Part shown: piece after piece, positions 1-6,442 of the stretch
How the letters are laid out: each line of letters starts with the position of its first letter
Numbering within the stretch: position 1 is the stretch's first letter
Assembly (NCBI GenBank): GCA_963818645.1
Contig: CAWFTF010000015.1
Location: 41,586 to 105,585, forward strand
DNA length: 64,000 nucleotides
Direction: 5' to 3'
From: Gp6-AA40 sp963818645
GTDB lineage: Bacteria > Acidobacteriota > Vicinamibacteria > Vicinamibacterales > UBA2999
Notes under the pieces: generated by a model
Database searches by the model: none
What the model was told of the DNA's origin: nothing
The model's input: the letters and a program-made list of their open reading frames with translations, nothing else
Translations under genes and position numbers: made by a program

Positions 1-207
1 CTTGCGCGCAACTGCGTCCTGAAGCCGGCGACGAAATTCGAGGAAGTCCGCTCTGCGTGTTCCCTCGTCCACAGGCCGCAGTATGGGAGCGACGCGTGAG
101 CCAGGCCCGACGCACGGATTCGCTCCGGGTCGGCCTTGTGTGGCTGCGCGCGAGGGGATGAACAACATCGCGGCGATCGCGACGAACAGGAGCCGCGTCA
201 GTCCCAA
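1..207 (-). CDS. exported protein, N-terminal part (runs off window edge)
   Basis: A reading frame opens with a TTG at the given start and runs to the window edge, about 69 residues. It begins with a good signal peptide (MGLTRLLFVAIAAMLFI, then PSRAA), followed by a mature part ending in a charged stretch, DFLEFRRRLQDAVARK. The only in-frame ATG lies inside the hydrophobic core, so TTG is preferred. It starts just downstream of the Pro/RGG-rich gene on the same strand and is probably cotranscribed with it. Stretches like FLEFRRRL are familiar near the N-terminus of acidobacterial secreted proteins of unknown function, but no domain can be named from this fragment. Confidence 0.5.
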   Translation of the reverse strand, partial: MGLTRLLFVAIAAMLFIPSRAATQGRPGANPCVGPGSRVAPILRPVDEGTRRADFLEFRRRLQDAVARK

Positions 208-220
208 ATCGATCGGCTCA

Positions 221-1000
221 TCAACCCTTTTTGACGTTCTGCAGGATCACTGGCGCCGCAGCGTAGTTCTCGATCGCAAGCGTCCTGGCGTCGTTGTCGA
301 CGATCACCTTGGACGTGAGTGACGTCTTGCCTTCGCCGAGCCCCTTGGCGTTCAGTCGAAGCTCGATGATCGTGAACTCGTACTCAGTTGTTGGTTCGGT
401 AGGCTTCCATTGAATCGAGCCTCCTCCGAGCACCCGACTCGTTGCCAGGACGACGCGTTCACCACCTGAGGGCAGCGGGAGGCGATAGGCGTACTTGATT
501 GAATAGCCCGTTGCTTCGTCGGTCCAGATGTATCCGATGGTTGGAGCCTTGGCGATGGCGTTCGTCAACGCTCCGATGGGCGTGATCGGCGGAGGTGGAG
601 GTGGAGGTGCGTCGCCACGACCACCGCGACCGTCTCGTCCGCCTCCACGTCCGGCTCGACCTGCGCGGCCGGTGTTGCCGCGGTCGGGAGCGGGAGCCGC
701 GTCACCATCGGGCGGCGGAGCCGCCGGAGCCGGAGCCGCAGCTGGTGGGGGAGGGGCAGGCGCAGGTGGCGGTGGCGGCGGTGTATTCAGCGCGGCCATG
801 AGCGGCGCGCGCTCTTCCTCCGTTGACCAGCGAAAAATCCTGATGCTGACGGGACTCCCCGGTTGAGCGACGTGCGCAGACGTTGCTGCGAAGGTCGCTT
901 GTGGGGCCTGCGTCGAAGCAGTCTGCGCCGAAGCAAAAGAAACGCTGATAGCGATGAGCAGCCCGAAGGAAGTAACCCGTAGCCCGTAGCCCATGATCAT
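221..1000 (-). CDS. exported protein with Pro-rich and Arg/Gly-rich low-complexity linker
   Basis: About 259 residues with a signal peptide ending near ASAQ, so exported. The N-terminal part contains IRIFRWSTEEERAPLMAAL. A long low-complexity stretch follows: proline/alanine runs, an RG-rich segment (GRAGRAGRGGGRDGRGGRG), then a second proline run. The C-terminal half (GYIWTDEATGYSIKYAYRLP onwards, ending LQNVKKG) looks like a compact beta-rich domain shared by a family of uncharacterised acidobacterial secreted proteins. The frame is open further upstream, but the signal peptide fixes the start at one of two close ATGs; neither has a clear ribosome site. The signal peptide region overlaps a short CCCGTAG heptamer repeat. 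Function unknown; a cell-surface or envelope role is inferred. Confidence 0.6.
   Translation of the reverse strand: MIMGYGLRVTSFGLLIAISVSFASAQTASTQAPQATFAATSAHVAQPGSPVSIRIFRWSTEEERAPLMAALNTPPPPPPAPAPPPPAAAPAPAAPPPDGDAAPAPDRGNTGRAGRAGRGGGRDGRGGRGDAPPPPPPPITPIGALTNAIAKAPTIGYIWTDEATGYSIKYAYRLPLPSGGERVVLATSRVLGGGSIQWKPTEPTTEYEFTIIELRLNAKGLGEGKTSLTSKVIVDNDARTLAIENYAAAPVILQNVKKG
972..992. repeat. heptamer repeat, CCCGTAG type (about 3 units)
   Basis: Three degenerate 7-bp units (AACCCGT, AGCCCGT, AGCCC) lie over the first codons of the neighbouring minus-strand secreted protein, where they encode GYGLRV. This is the smallest member of the dispersed heptamer family in this window. Confidence 0.6.
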
Positions 1001-1046
1001 CGTGGAGGATACGACGAATCCGTCCTCCAAGGCCACGTGCATCAAC

Positions 1047-1814
1047 TCACTTCTGATGTGGTTGCACGAGGACGTGCAGCGCACCGCCTGGATCGCGAAC
1101 GCTGGTCAGGAGCCCTGCTCGCGGGACATCGAGCGGCCCGAACTCGCAGGTGCCGCCGGCGTCAACGACCCTGCGGACTGCGGCTTCAAGATCGTCCACC
1201 TGAAACAGCACCTGCCATCGCGGAGCGCTGTTCCATCCGGGTCCGATTGGCAACAGCCCGCCAACCGACTTCTCGCCCCGCTTCCACACAACGTAACGCG
1301 GATGCGGCGCAAGCGGCTGCTCTGTGAACTGCCATCCGAAGAGACGATGGTAGAACTCTTGAAGAAGGGATGGATTGTTCGACAGGACTTCCGCCCACCA
1401 GACGGTTCCAACACCTTCAGTGAGCGCAATCGTCTGATCGTCGTCTCGAGCGCAGAGACCGATGACCGCACCTTCGGGATCTGCGATGACGGCGCGGCGA
1501 TTCGCGTCCTCTGGATCGATCCTGGTTGCGTGATCGTTCCGCCGGCGTTCACCGCTGCATCTGCGGATGCACCGACATCGTCCACTGCGACGCACCCAGA
1601 GGTTGTCGTGCGAATCAGTGCGTCGAACGCCCGCTACACGTTCACCACGCAGCGCGAACGATAGGCTCGCGCCGTCCTGCAATTGCCAGTCGAACACTTC
1701 GCCGTAGAAGCGAGCGGCCGACTCGACATCGCGCGTGTGGAGCAGCGCCGTGCGGAACGTGCCTGTCGTGCCTAGATCTTCTTGCTGTGCAAGCTCCCCA
1801 GCGCTACCAGGCAT
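1047..1814 (-). CDS. VOC (glyoxalase/bleomycin-resistance fold) protein, two domains, frameshifted
   Basis: Two vicinal-oxygen-chelate domains in tandem. The first starts TGTFRTALLHTRDVESAARF; the second covers WWAEVLSNNPSLLQEFYHRL to the C-terminus DPGGALHVLVQPHQK. Such proteins are usually small cytosolic metal-dependent enzymes or resistance proteins; the substrate cannot be told. The first domain is broken: after LWV the expected text VAVDDVGASADAAVNAGGT continues in another frame, then the original frame resumes at DPEDANRRAVIADPEG. This implies one extra base near 1592 and a compensating change near 1525. As written, one open frame of 255 residues spans the gene with about 25 wrong residues. 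The gene is probably intact in the real genome or only recently damaged. Confidence 0.7.
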   Translation of the reverse strand: MPGSAGELAQQEDLGTTGTFRTALLHTRDVESAARFYGEVFDWQLQDGASLSFALRGERVAGVRRTDSHDNLWVRRSGRCRCIRRCSGERRRNDHATRIDPEDANRRAVIADPEGAVIGLCARDDDQTIALTEGVGTVWWAEVLSNNPSLLQEFYHRLFGWQFTEQPLAPHPRYVVWKRGEKSVGGLLPIGPGWNSAPRWQVLFQVDDLEAAVRRVVDAGGTCEFGPLDVPRAGLLTSVRDPGGALHVLVQPHQK

Positions 1815-1953
1815 TCGTCGTCCTCATCAGGTGCGTCAACGGCGACCGAGCCACTCAGGCTCGTCGGACGCATGCGGTCTGGAACGATACTCCACTGTCA
1901 GGATCGAACTGCGTCCAGGGCGGCTCGGGACCATGCCAGAGACTATCTGATGC

Positions 1954-2493
1954 TTAGACGGCGAACGGCGCGAGGCGACGATCGCACGTGTGGAGCAGCG
2001 CCACGCAGAAGGTGCTTCCCGTCGTGCCCACTGAGGCCCCTAACTTCTGTTCATGTGAGCGGGCGTCGGTACCGATCGAATCGGCGAGGATTCTCGCACG
2101 GTCCAGGAACGCATAGACCGGATGCTCGGACAGAAGGGAAGCGGCCTCGTCAAAGGAAGTCCAGCGTCGCTCCCTGAAACCGGCTTCCTGCCAGCGGGCG
2201 TGCTGCTCGAGAACTTCCATGAGGTAGAGCGTCACCTCGAACGTGGCGTCCCACTTGTCGTATTGATAGGTGCCGAGGGGTTTGCCGACCAGCCGGCCGG
2301 AGATTCCAGCCTCTTCCCAGGCTTCCTTCAGTGCGGTCTCTTCGCGAGTGTCACCCGGATCGACGAGCCCCTTTGGAACTCCCCAGTTTCTCGACCCCAT
2401 CTTTCGAATGAGACACACCTCGAGGGTGTCTTTTTTCCACCGGACGGCAACCGCGGCCGCCTGTTGCGGGAGACCAGTACGCTTGTTGGGCAT
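1954..2493 (-). CDS. Nudix hydrolase
   Basis: About 179 residues. The Nudix box is clear: GLVDPGDTREETALKEAWEE followed by AG, the GX5EX7REUXEEXGU motif that binds metal and positions the diphosphate. Family members hydrolyse nucleoside diphosphate-linked compounds in the cytosol. The substrate is unknown, but the MPNKRTGLPQQAAAVAVRWK opening resembles small DIPP/MutT-like enzymes of alphaproteobacteria and acidobacteria. The ATG chosen has GGAAGG six bases upstream; an in-frame extension of 12 residues is less likely. The domain is complete by about residue 140. The last 35 residues appear to run into a duplicated fragment of the neighbouring VOC gene, so the natural C-terminus may have been replaced. 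Confidence 0.8.
   Translation of the reverse strand: MPNKRTGLPQQAAAVAVRWKKDTLEVCLIRKMGSRNWGVPKGLVDPGDTREETALKEAWEEAGISGRLVGKPLGTYQYDKWDATFEVTLYLMEVLEQHARWQEAGFRERRWTSFDEAASLLSEHPVYAFLDRARILADSIGTDARSHEQKLGASVGTTGSTFCVALLHTCDRRLAPFAV
1988..2016 (-). repeat. partial duplication of the 5' end of the adjacent VOC gene
   Basis: The segment matches 1735-1763, inside the start of the VOC gene: 15 identical bases (GTGTGGAGCAGCGCC) followed by a diverged stretch. On the minus strand it encodes GSTFCVALLHTCD, against GTFRTALLHTRD in the VOC protein. It is read as the C-terminal tail of the Nudix gene. The stretch from here to the VOC start (1815-1953) has no intact gene, only coding-like debris such as SLWHGPEPPWTQFDP. 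Confidence 0.55.
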
Positions 2494-2567
2494 TCGCCTT
2501 CCAGCGCTAATGCTACATAGGAGATGCAACGACCCCGTGTCGTTGCTCGGTCCGGCCGCTCAACAGG

Positions 2568-2930
2568 CTACACCCAGACGTCGTTCTTTGCCGTCAGTGA
2601 ACCGCCGGCATCGCCCGTGTTGACCACACCTCTCGGTTCGACGATGAGCGCGTGGCACTCGTCCGATGCGCGAGTGATGTGCTCGACGCCCTTCGGCACG
2701 ACGAACATTTCTCCTGCGCGCAGCGTAACTCCGCCGTCTCGAAAGCCGATCTCCATCTCTCCATCGATCACGAGAAAGGCTTCGTCGGTGTTCTGGTGAG
2801 TGTGCCACACGAACTCGCCCTGCAGCTTTACTACCTTGAACTGATAGTCGTTCAATTCAGCGACGACTCGAGGTGACCAGTGCTCGGAGACCTGCGCGAG
2901 TTTCTCTGCGAGGTTGATGGATGATCTCAT
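2568..2930 (-). CDS. small cupin-domain protein
   Basis: A 120-residue single-domain cupin. Motif 1 reads HTHQNTDEAFLVIDGEMEIG, with two His and a Glu as likely metal ligands; motif 2 is FVVPKGVEHITRA. The length and motif spacing are typical of the cupin_2 family, which includes small metal-binding isomerases, oxygenases and sensor-like proteins, so the reaction cannot be given. The start follows a GGGTGA ribosome-site-like stretch. It lies 12 bases after the copper ATPase stop on the same strand and is probably the last gene of that operon. A periplasmic role is unlikely since no signal peptide is present. Confidence 0.8.
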   Translation of the reverse strand: MRSSINLAEKLAQVSEHWSPRVVAELNDYQFKVVKLQGEFVWHTHQNTDEAFLVIDGEMEIGFRDGGVTLRAGEMFVVPKGVEHITRASDECHALIVEPRGVVNTGDAGGSLTAKNDVWV

Positions 2931-2942
2931 GTTGTCACCCGA

Positions 2943-5267
2943 TTACAGCGGCGCGCGGCGTAACCGCAGCGCATTGGCGATCACCGACACGGAACTGAAG
3001 GTCATCGCTGCGCTCGCGATCATCGGGCTGAGGAGTACTCCCAGCACCGGATACAGGATGCCGGCCGCGACCGGCACGCCCAGCGCGTTATAGACGAACG
3101 CGAAGAACAGATTCTGCCGGATGTTCCCCATGGTCGCGCGGCTGAGCCGCCGAGCTCGGACGATGCCGCGCAGGTCGCCTTTGACCAGCGTCACGCCGGC
3201 GCTTTCCATGGCGATGTCCGTGCCGGTACCCATCGCGATTCCAACGTCAGCCTGCGCAAGGGCCGGGGCGTCGTTGATCCCATCGCCGGCCATCGCAACG
3301 CGCTCGCCCTGTGCCTGCAGGCGCTTGATGACCATGGCTTTCTGATCCGGCAGCACGTCTGCCTCGACGCGATCGATGCCGACGGCCTTCGCAACCACAT
3401 CTGCCGTCGCGCGATTGTCGCCCGTCAGCATCACCACCTTGACCCCATCGTCATGCAGTGCGCGAATCGCTTCTGCGGTCGTGGTCTTGATCGGATCGGT
3501 CACACCGACGAGACCCGCCGCGATCGCGTCGATTGCGACGAACATGACTGTCTGCCCCTGACGCCGAAGATCGTCGGCTCGATCGCGAAGCGGCCCCGGA
3601 TCGATCCGCAGCGTTTCAAGGTGCCGAACGTTTCCGATCGCGACGCGATGGCCATCGACGACGCCGGATACTCCCAGCCCGGTGACTGATTCGAACTGTG
3701 TGACGTCGGCGAGCGGCAGACTCCGCTCTTTCGCGCCCGCCATGATGGCGGCGGCAAGCGGATGCTCGCTCACGTGCTCCAGGCTGGCGGCCAGGCGCAG
3801 CATTGCTGACGCGTCGAACTGTCCGACTGGCTCGACGGTGACGAGGCGCGGTTTGCCTTCGGTCAACGTCCCGGTCTTGTCTACCACGATGGTCGTCACC
3901 TTCTCCAATATCTCGAGCGCTTCGGCGTGACGAATCAACACGCCTGCTTCGGCACCACGACCCGTGCCCACCATGATCGACATCGGCGTCGCGAGGCCCA
4001 GCGCGCACGGGCACGCGATGATCAGCACCGCCACGGCATTCACGAGCGCGTAGGCGAGTCGTGGTTCCGGTCCGTAGACCGACCAGACGATGAACGTGAT
4101 CAGCGCAACGGCGATCACGATCGGCACGAACCATGACGACACGGCGTCGGCTAGCCGCTGGATCGGCGCACGCGATCGCTGGGCCTCGCTGACCATGCGC
4201 ACGATTTGCGCGAGGAGCGTGTCGCGACCGACTCGCTCGGCACGCATCACGAAACTTCCGGTGCCATTCACCGTGCCACCGGTGACAGGTGCGTCGGCCA
4301 CTTTCTCGACCGGAATGGGCTCGCCAGTCACCATCGATTCGTCTACTGTGGTCGTGCCTTCGAGGACGATGCCGTCAACCGGAATGCGCTCGCCCGGACG
4401 AACGCGCAATCGATCGCCGACCGACACATGCTCGAGCGGCACGTCATGTTCAGTGCCGTCGGATTCAACTCGACGCGCGGTCTTTGGCGTCAGACCGAGC
4501 AGGCCCCGAATCGCCGTGCTCGTCCGGCTGCGCGCGCGCAACTCGAGCACCTGACCGAGCAGCACGAGTACGACGATGACCGCTGCAGGTTCGAAGTAGA
4601 CGGCCACTTCACCGCCCATTCGGAAAGAGTCGGGGAAGAGGCCAGGCGCCAGGACGGCGGCCACGCTGTAGGCATATGCGGCTGCCACGCCCAATGCGAT
4701 GAGCGTGAACATATTGAGATAGCGATTGACGATCGACGCCCATCCGCGCTCGAAGAATGGCGCTCCGCCCCACCAGACGACCGGAGTCGCCAGCGCGAAC
4801 TCGATCCAGTTGCGCAGGTTATGTGAGACGGCGTGTTCGAGCGGCTGCCCCGGCAGATGCCCCGCGATCATGAGCACGAGGATGGGTGCGGTAAGGACGA
4901 GCGACACGACGAAGCGTCGCGTCATGTCCTCCAGTTCGACGTTGCGCTCCTCGACGTGCGCCGCATCGACCGGTTCGAGCGCCATGCCGCAGATCGGGCA
5001 CGAGCCGGGACCCTTCTGACGCACCTCCGGGTGCATCGGGCACGTGTACTCGGCTTCGAAATCGACCGGCGCAGCGGCGCGCAGATCAGGAGTGAGGAAG
5101 TGCTCCGGGTTCTCTCGAAACTGCTCGAGGCAGCTCTCGGCGCAGAAGTAGTACGTCTGCCCTTTGTAGTCGAAGTGTCCGACGGCGTCGGCAGGGTCGA
5201 TCGTCATCCCGCACACGGGATCGAGGACGCCTTCGGCCGGCTCCGGATGTCGATGCGTCGTGGTCAA
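2943..5267 (-). CDS. copA: copper-type (P1B) cation-transporting ATPase
   Basis: About 774 residues. Order of parts: N-terminal YHS domain (DPVCGMTIDP, YYFCAESC), a heavy-metal-binding His/Cys domain (YTCPMHPEV, GSCPICGMAL), then the P1B ATPase core with eight expected membrane helices. Catalytic motifs are all present: TGEPIPVEK, the CPC metal-transport motif (ACPCALGLATP), the phosphorylated Asp in DKTGTLTEG, SEHPLAAAI, and GDGINDAPALAQADVGIAMG. CPC plus HP places it in the Cu(I)/Ag(I) efflux subgroup, exporting copper across the inner membrane. The frame is open upstream, but that part overlaps the small YHS gene in another frame. The TTG inside TTGA at the YHS stop gives a coupled start and a sensible N-terminus, MTTTHRHPEPAEG. 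Confidence 0.9.
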   Translation of the reverse strand: MTTTHRHPEPAEGVLDPVCGMTIDPADAVGHFDYKGQTYYFCAESCLEQFRENPEHFLTPDLRAAAPVDFEAEYTCPMHPEVRQKGPGSCPICGMALEPVDAAHVEERNVELEDMTRRFVVSLVLTAPILVLMIAGHLPGQPLEHAVSHNLRNWIEFALATPVVWWGGAPFFERGWASIVNRYLNMFTLIALGVAAAYAYSVAAVLAPGLFPDSFRMGGEVAVYFEPAAVIVVLVLLGQVLELRARSRTSTAIRGLLGLTPKTARRVESDGTEHDVPLEHVSVGDRLRVRPGERIPVDGIVLEGTTTVDESMVTGEPIPVEKVADAPVTGGTVNGTGSFVMRAERVGRDTLLAQIVRMVSEAQRSRAPIQRLADAVSSWFVPIVIAVALITFIVWSVYGPEPRLAYALVNAVAVLIIACPCALGLATPMSIMVGTGRGAEAGVLIRHAEALEILEKVTTIVVDKTGTLTEGKPRLVTVEPVGQFDASAMLRLAASLEHVSEHPLAAAIMAGAKERSLPLADVTQFESVTGLGVSGVVDGHRVAIGNVRHLETLRIDPGPLRDRADDLRRQGQTVMFVAIDAIAAGLVGVTDPIKTTTAEAIRALHDDGVKVVMLTGDNRATADVVAKAVGIDRVEADVLPDQKAMVIKRLQAQGERVAMAGDGINDAPALAQADVGIAMGTGTDIAMESAGVTLVKGDLRGIVRARRLSRATMGNIRQNLFFAFVYNALGVPVAAGILYPVLGVLLSPMIASAAMTFSSVSVIANALRLRRAPL

Positions 5268-5410
5268 GATTTGACGTACTGACCCGGGTTCGCGTCGAAC
5301 TTCGTCTTGCAGATCTTCGCGCAGAAGTAATAGGTCTTGCCCTTGTACTCGCTGGTGGCGGCGGCCTTTGCCGGGTCCACCTGCATTCCGCACACGACGT
5401 CTTTTTCCAT
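5264..5410 (-). CDS. YHS-domain mini-protein, 48 residues
   Basis: Short intact gene with ATG after a GGGGGAGACC ribosome site. The protein is essentially one YHS (TRASH-like) metal-binding domain: DVVCGMQVDPAKA, then EYKGKTYYFCAKICKTKF and a short tail. The Cys-Gly-Met and the FCAxxC pair are the expected metal-site residues. It overlaps the ATPase by four bases (TTGA), so the two are probably translationally coupled. By context it is a small cytosolic copper-binding partner or donor for the ATPase, whose own N-terminus carries a second YHS domain. The function is inferred from domain and position only. Confidence 0.85.
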   Translation of the reverse strand: MEKDVVCGMQVDPAKAAATSEYKGKTYYFCAKICKTKFDANPGQYVKS

Positions 5411-5423
5411 GGTCTCCCCCCTA

Positions 5424-5479
5424 CCGAATCCCGAATCCCGAATCCCGAATCCCGGGCCCCGGATCCCGGATCCCGAGAT
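5424..5479. repeat. heptamer repeat array, CCGAATC/CCGGATC type, 8 units
   Basis: Eight consecutive 7-bp units: four exact CCGAATC, then CCGGGCC, two CCGGATC and CCGAGAT. It fills the intergenic space between the divergent YHS and aldolase genes. Confidence 0.9.
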
Positions 5480-5485
5480 TACAAT
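5480..5485 (+). promoter_or_regulatory. candidate -10 box (TACAAT) for the exported aldolase
   Basis: TACAAT follows the heptamer array directly and ends 8 bases before the ATG, which would give a nearly leaderless transcript. No convincing -35 box is visible because the upstream sequence is repeat. Confidence 0.3.
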
Positions 5486-5493
5486 GCGCGCCT

Positions 5494-6408
5494 ATGCGAT
5501 ACCGATATCTCGCCGCGCTCGTCGTAGCCCTGTCGCTCGGCTCATCCAGCGCACCGGTGGCGCAGACCGGTGTTCATCTCAACCCTGTCATCGCCAAGCT
5601 GGCCGCCGGCAAGACCGTCTACGGTCTCATCAACTCGGGCGATCTGTCGCTCGTCAACGCTCGCGAGACAGCTCGCGCTCCGGTGGACTTCGTCTACGCC
5701 GACATGGAGCACAACCCGCTCGATTTTTCCGGGCTCGCGACGTTCCTCGTCGGCCTGACGGACAAGGCCGCGATCGTCAGCAAGGGAAATCTTCAACCGA
5801 ACGTCGCACTCTTCGCACGCTTTCCTCAGGAAGCCGACGAGTCCACCTGGGTGGTGAAACAGGCGCTCGACATCGGCCTCATGGGAGTCATCTTCAACGG
5901 CGTGGACACGAAAGAGCAGGCGGTCGCTGCGGTCCGCTCGATGCGTTATCCCCCGCTGAAAGGGGAGACGCGTCGCGAACCTGTCGGGATCCGCGGCTAT
6001 GGCACGGGCGGCGCGACCTGGGCCTGGGGCGTCAACGCTGCTGAATACGAACGTCGCGCGGATGTCTGGCCGCTGAATCCGGACGGTGATCTGTTCGCGA
6101 TCGTCATGATCGAATCGGTTGAGGGTCTGAAGAACCTCGACGCGATCGCCGCGGTTCCCGGAGTCGGTGCCCTGTTCCTTGGTGCCGGTTCGGACCTCTC
6201 GCGTTCGCTGGGTGTTCGTCCGAACACGCCCGAGGTCGAAGCGGCGTTCCAGCAGGTGTTGAGCGCGTGCAAGTCCCACAAGGTTGCCTGCGCCATCACT
6301 GCTGGCTCGGGCACCGACGTCGCGCGCCGCGTCAAGGAGGGCTGGAACATCATTCGCTCCACGGTGCCGGCGATTACGCAGGGACGCCAACTACTTGGTG
6401 AGAAGTAA
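5494..6408 (+). CDS. exported HpcH/HpaI aldolase-family protein
   Basis: 304 residues beginning MRYRYLAALVVALSLGSSSA, a signal peptide cleaved near APVAQT. The mature part has the class II HpcH/HpaI barrel signatures: VDFVYADMEHNPLDF (usual form D-x-EH), DIGLMGVIFNGVDT, and VMIESVEGLKNLD, where the Glu is the usual divalent-metal ligand, followed by GAGSDLSRSLG in place of the common GPADLSxSLG. Known members cleave or form 2-keto-3-deoxy sugar acids and related hydroxy-keto acids in the cytosol. Export to the periplasm is unusual, so activity and substrate are uncertain. A second upstream ATG is in another frame. Transcription probably starts within the divergent intergenic region shared with the copper operon. 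Confidence 0.8.
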   Translation: MRYRYLAALVVALSLGSSSAPVAQTGVHLNPVIAKLAAGKTVYGLINSGDLSLVNARETARAPVDFVYADMEHNPLDFSGLATFLVGLTDKAAIVSKGNLQPNVALFARFPQEADESTWVVKQALDIGLMGVIFNGVDTKEQAVAAVRSMRYPPLKGETRREPVGIRGYGTGGATWAWGVNAAEYERRADVWPLNPDGDLFAIVMIESVEGLKNLDAIAAVPGVGALFLGAGSDLSRSLGVRPNTPEVEAAFQQVLSACKSHKVACAITAGSGTDVARRVKEGWNIIRSTVPAITQGRQLLGEK

Positions 6409-6414
6409 CTGGGC

Positions 6415-6441
6415 CGCGGATCCCGGATCCCGAGTCCCGGA
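6415..6441. repeat. heptamer repeat array, CGGATCC/CGAGTCC type
   Basis: About four degenerate units between the convergent stop codons of the aldolase and htpG genes. Only 34 bases separate the two stops, so the array is nearly the entire intergenic sequence. Confidence 0.75.
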
Positions 6442-6442
6442 A

